Source: an uncultured bacterium (lineage in GTDB: Bacteria > Bacillota > Clostridia > UBA1381). Taken from it: DNA of 13,557 bases. Positions 13,370 to 13,557 of this stretch are shown piece by piece. How positions within the stretch are numbered: the stretch's first letter is position 1; each line of letters begins with the position of its first letter. Location of the stretch: assembly GCA_905215805.1 (NCBI GenBank), contig CAJMRL010000039.1, positions 1 to 13,557 of the forward strand, written 5' to 3'. A model generated the notes under the pieces. It was not told the origin of the DNA, made no database searches, and saw only the letters and a program-made list of their open reading frames with translations. Made by a program: the position numbers and the translations under genes.

Positions 13370-13398
13370 ATTATAGCATTTTTTATACTTCATTTCAA
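13370..13398 (-). promoter_or_regulatory. Sigma-A promoter of the single-pass membrane protein gene
   Basis: On the minus strand TTGAAA (13393-13398), 17 bases, TATAAT (13370-13375), with TGC before the -10 (extended form). The start is predicted near 13363. Confidence 0.85.
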
Positions 13399-13447
13399 TA
13401 CAAGACAAGAAAAATTCAAAAAAATTTAATTTTTTTCAAAAAAACAC

Positions 13448-13476
13448 TTGACATTTTCAGCTTTTTCCTGTATAAT
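13448..13476 (+). promoter_or_regulatory. Perfect-consensus sigma-A promoter of tRNA-Met
   Basis: TTGACA (13448-13453), exactly 17 bases, TATAAT (13471-13476). The A- and T-tracts at 13416-13444 directly upstream resemble an UP element, as expected for stable RNA promoters. Start predicted near 13483, about 24 bases before the tRNA. Confidence 0.93.
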
Positions 13477-13506
13477 TGTTATTGCTGTTGAAACAGTATG
13501 TAATAT

Positions 13507-13557
13507 GGCGGTATAGCTCAGTTGGCTAGAGCATGCGGTTCATACCCGCAGTGTCAC
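13507..13557 (+). tRNA. tRNA-Met(CAT), partial at the window edge
   Basis: The first 51 bases of a cloverleaf: acceptor 5' strand GGCGGTA, D-arm TAGCTCAGTTGGCTAGAGCA and an anticodon arm with loop TTCATAC, anticodon CAT. The GGCGG start and TAGCTCAG D-arm fit elongator tRNA-Met rather than initiator (which begins CGCGGG) or tRNA-Ile2. The T-arm and 3' end lie beyond the window; more stable RNA genes may follow. Confidence 0.88.

Overview
The window comes from a low-GC, spore-forming member of the Clostridia (Bacillota). The evidence is an intact alpha/beta-type small acid-soluble spore protein gene, strong AGGAGG-type ribosome binding sites, sigma-A promoters that nearly all have 17-bp spacers, T-tailed intrinsic terminators, and a mixture of tRNA genes with and without encoded CCA. 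Species cannot be told from the sequence alone. It reads as chromosomal housekeeping or envelope territory. I see no transposase, integrase, phage gene or CRISPR array.

Layout. Positions 1-712 hold a minus-strand tRNA operon read from a promoter at 684-712 in the order Pro(TGG), Val(TAC), Thr(TGT), Tyr(GTA), Thr(TGT), Tyr(GTA). The last two pairs form a perfect 195-bp tandem duplication. Next, on the minus strand, are a YkvI-family membrane transporter and greA, separated by an intrinsic terminator. Divergent from greA, and the only long plus-strand gene, is a protein with the complete galactokinase architecture that has lost every recognisable catalytic motif. It ends at a bidirectional terminator shared with a convergent gene for a zinc-ribbon/transmembrane/Ser-Gly-linker/YARHG protein.

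Positions 5059-7991 form a tightly packed minus-strand set: an AI-2E-family permease (GTG start), an HI0933-type flavoprotein (ATGA overlap), and a five-helix membrane protein whose ATG directly follows the flavoprotein stop codon. Upstream of it, ending in its own terminator, is an SLH-domain surface protein with a repetitive beta-rich C-terminus. Further upstream is a two-gene operon of a ClC antiporter that looks like the fluoride (CLC-F) subclass and a CmpB-type membrane protein with a long coiled-coil tail. The small spore protein gene diverges from this operon and converges on a single-pass membrane protein of unknown function. The window ends inside a plus-strand tRNA-Met(CAT) gene preceded by a perfect-consensus promoter.

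How the genes relate: many products are envelope proteins (permeases, channel, S-layer-anchored protein, extracellular YARHG protein), but they sit in separate transcription units and I see no single pathway. The most unusual gene is the galactokinase-like pseudoenzyme. For several genes the Shine-Dalgarno and promoter positions fix a start codon downstream of the longest possible frame; these are noted in the entries.
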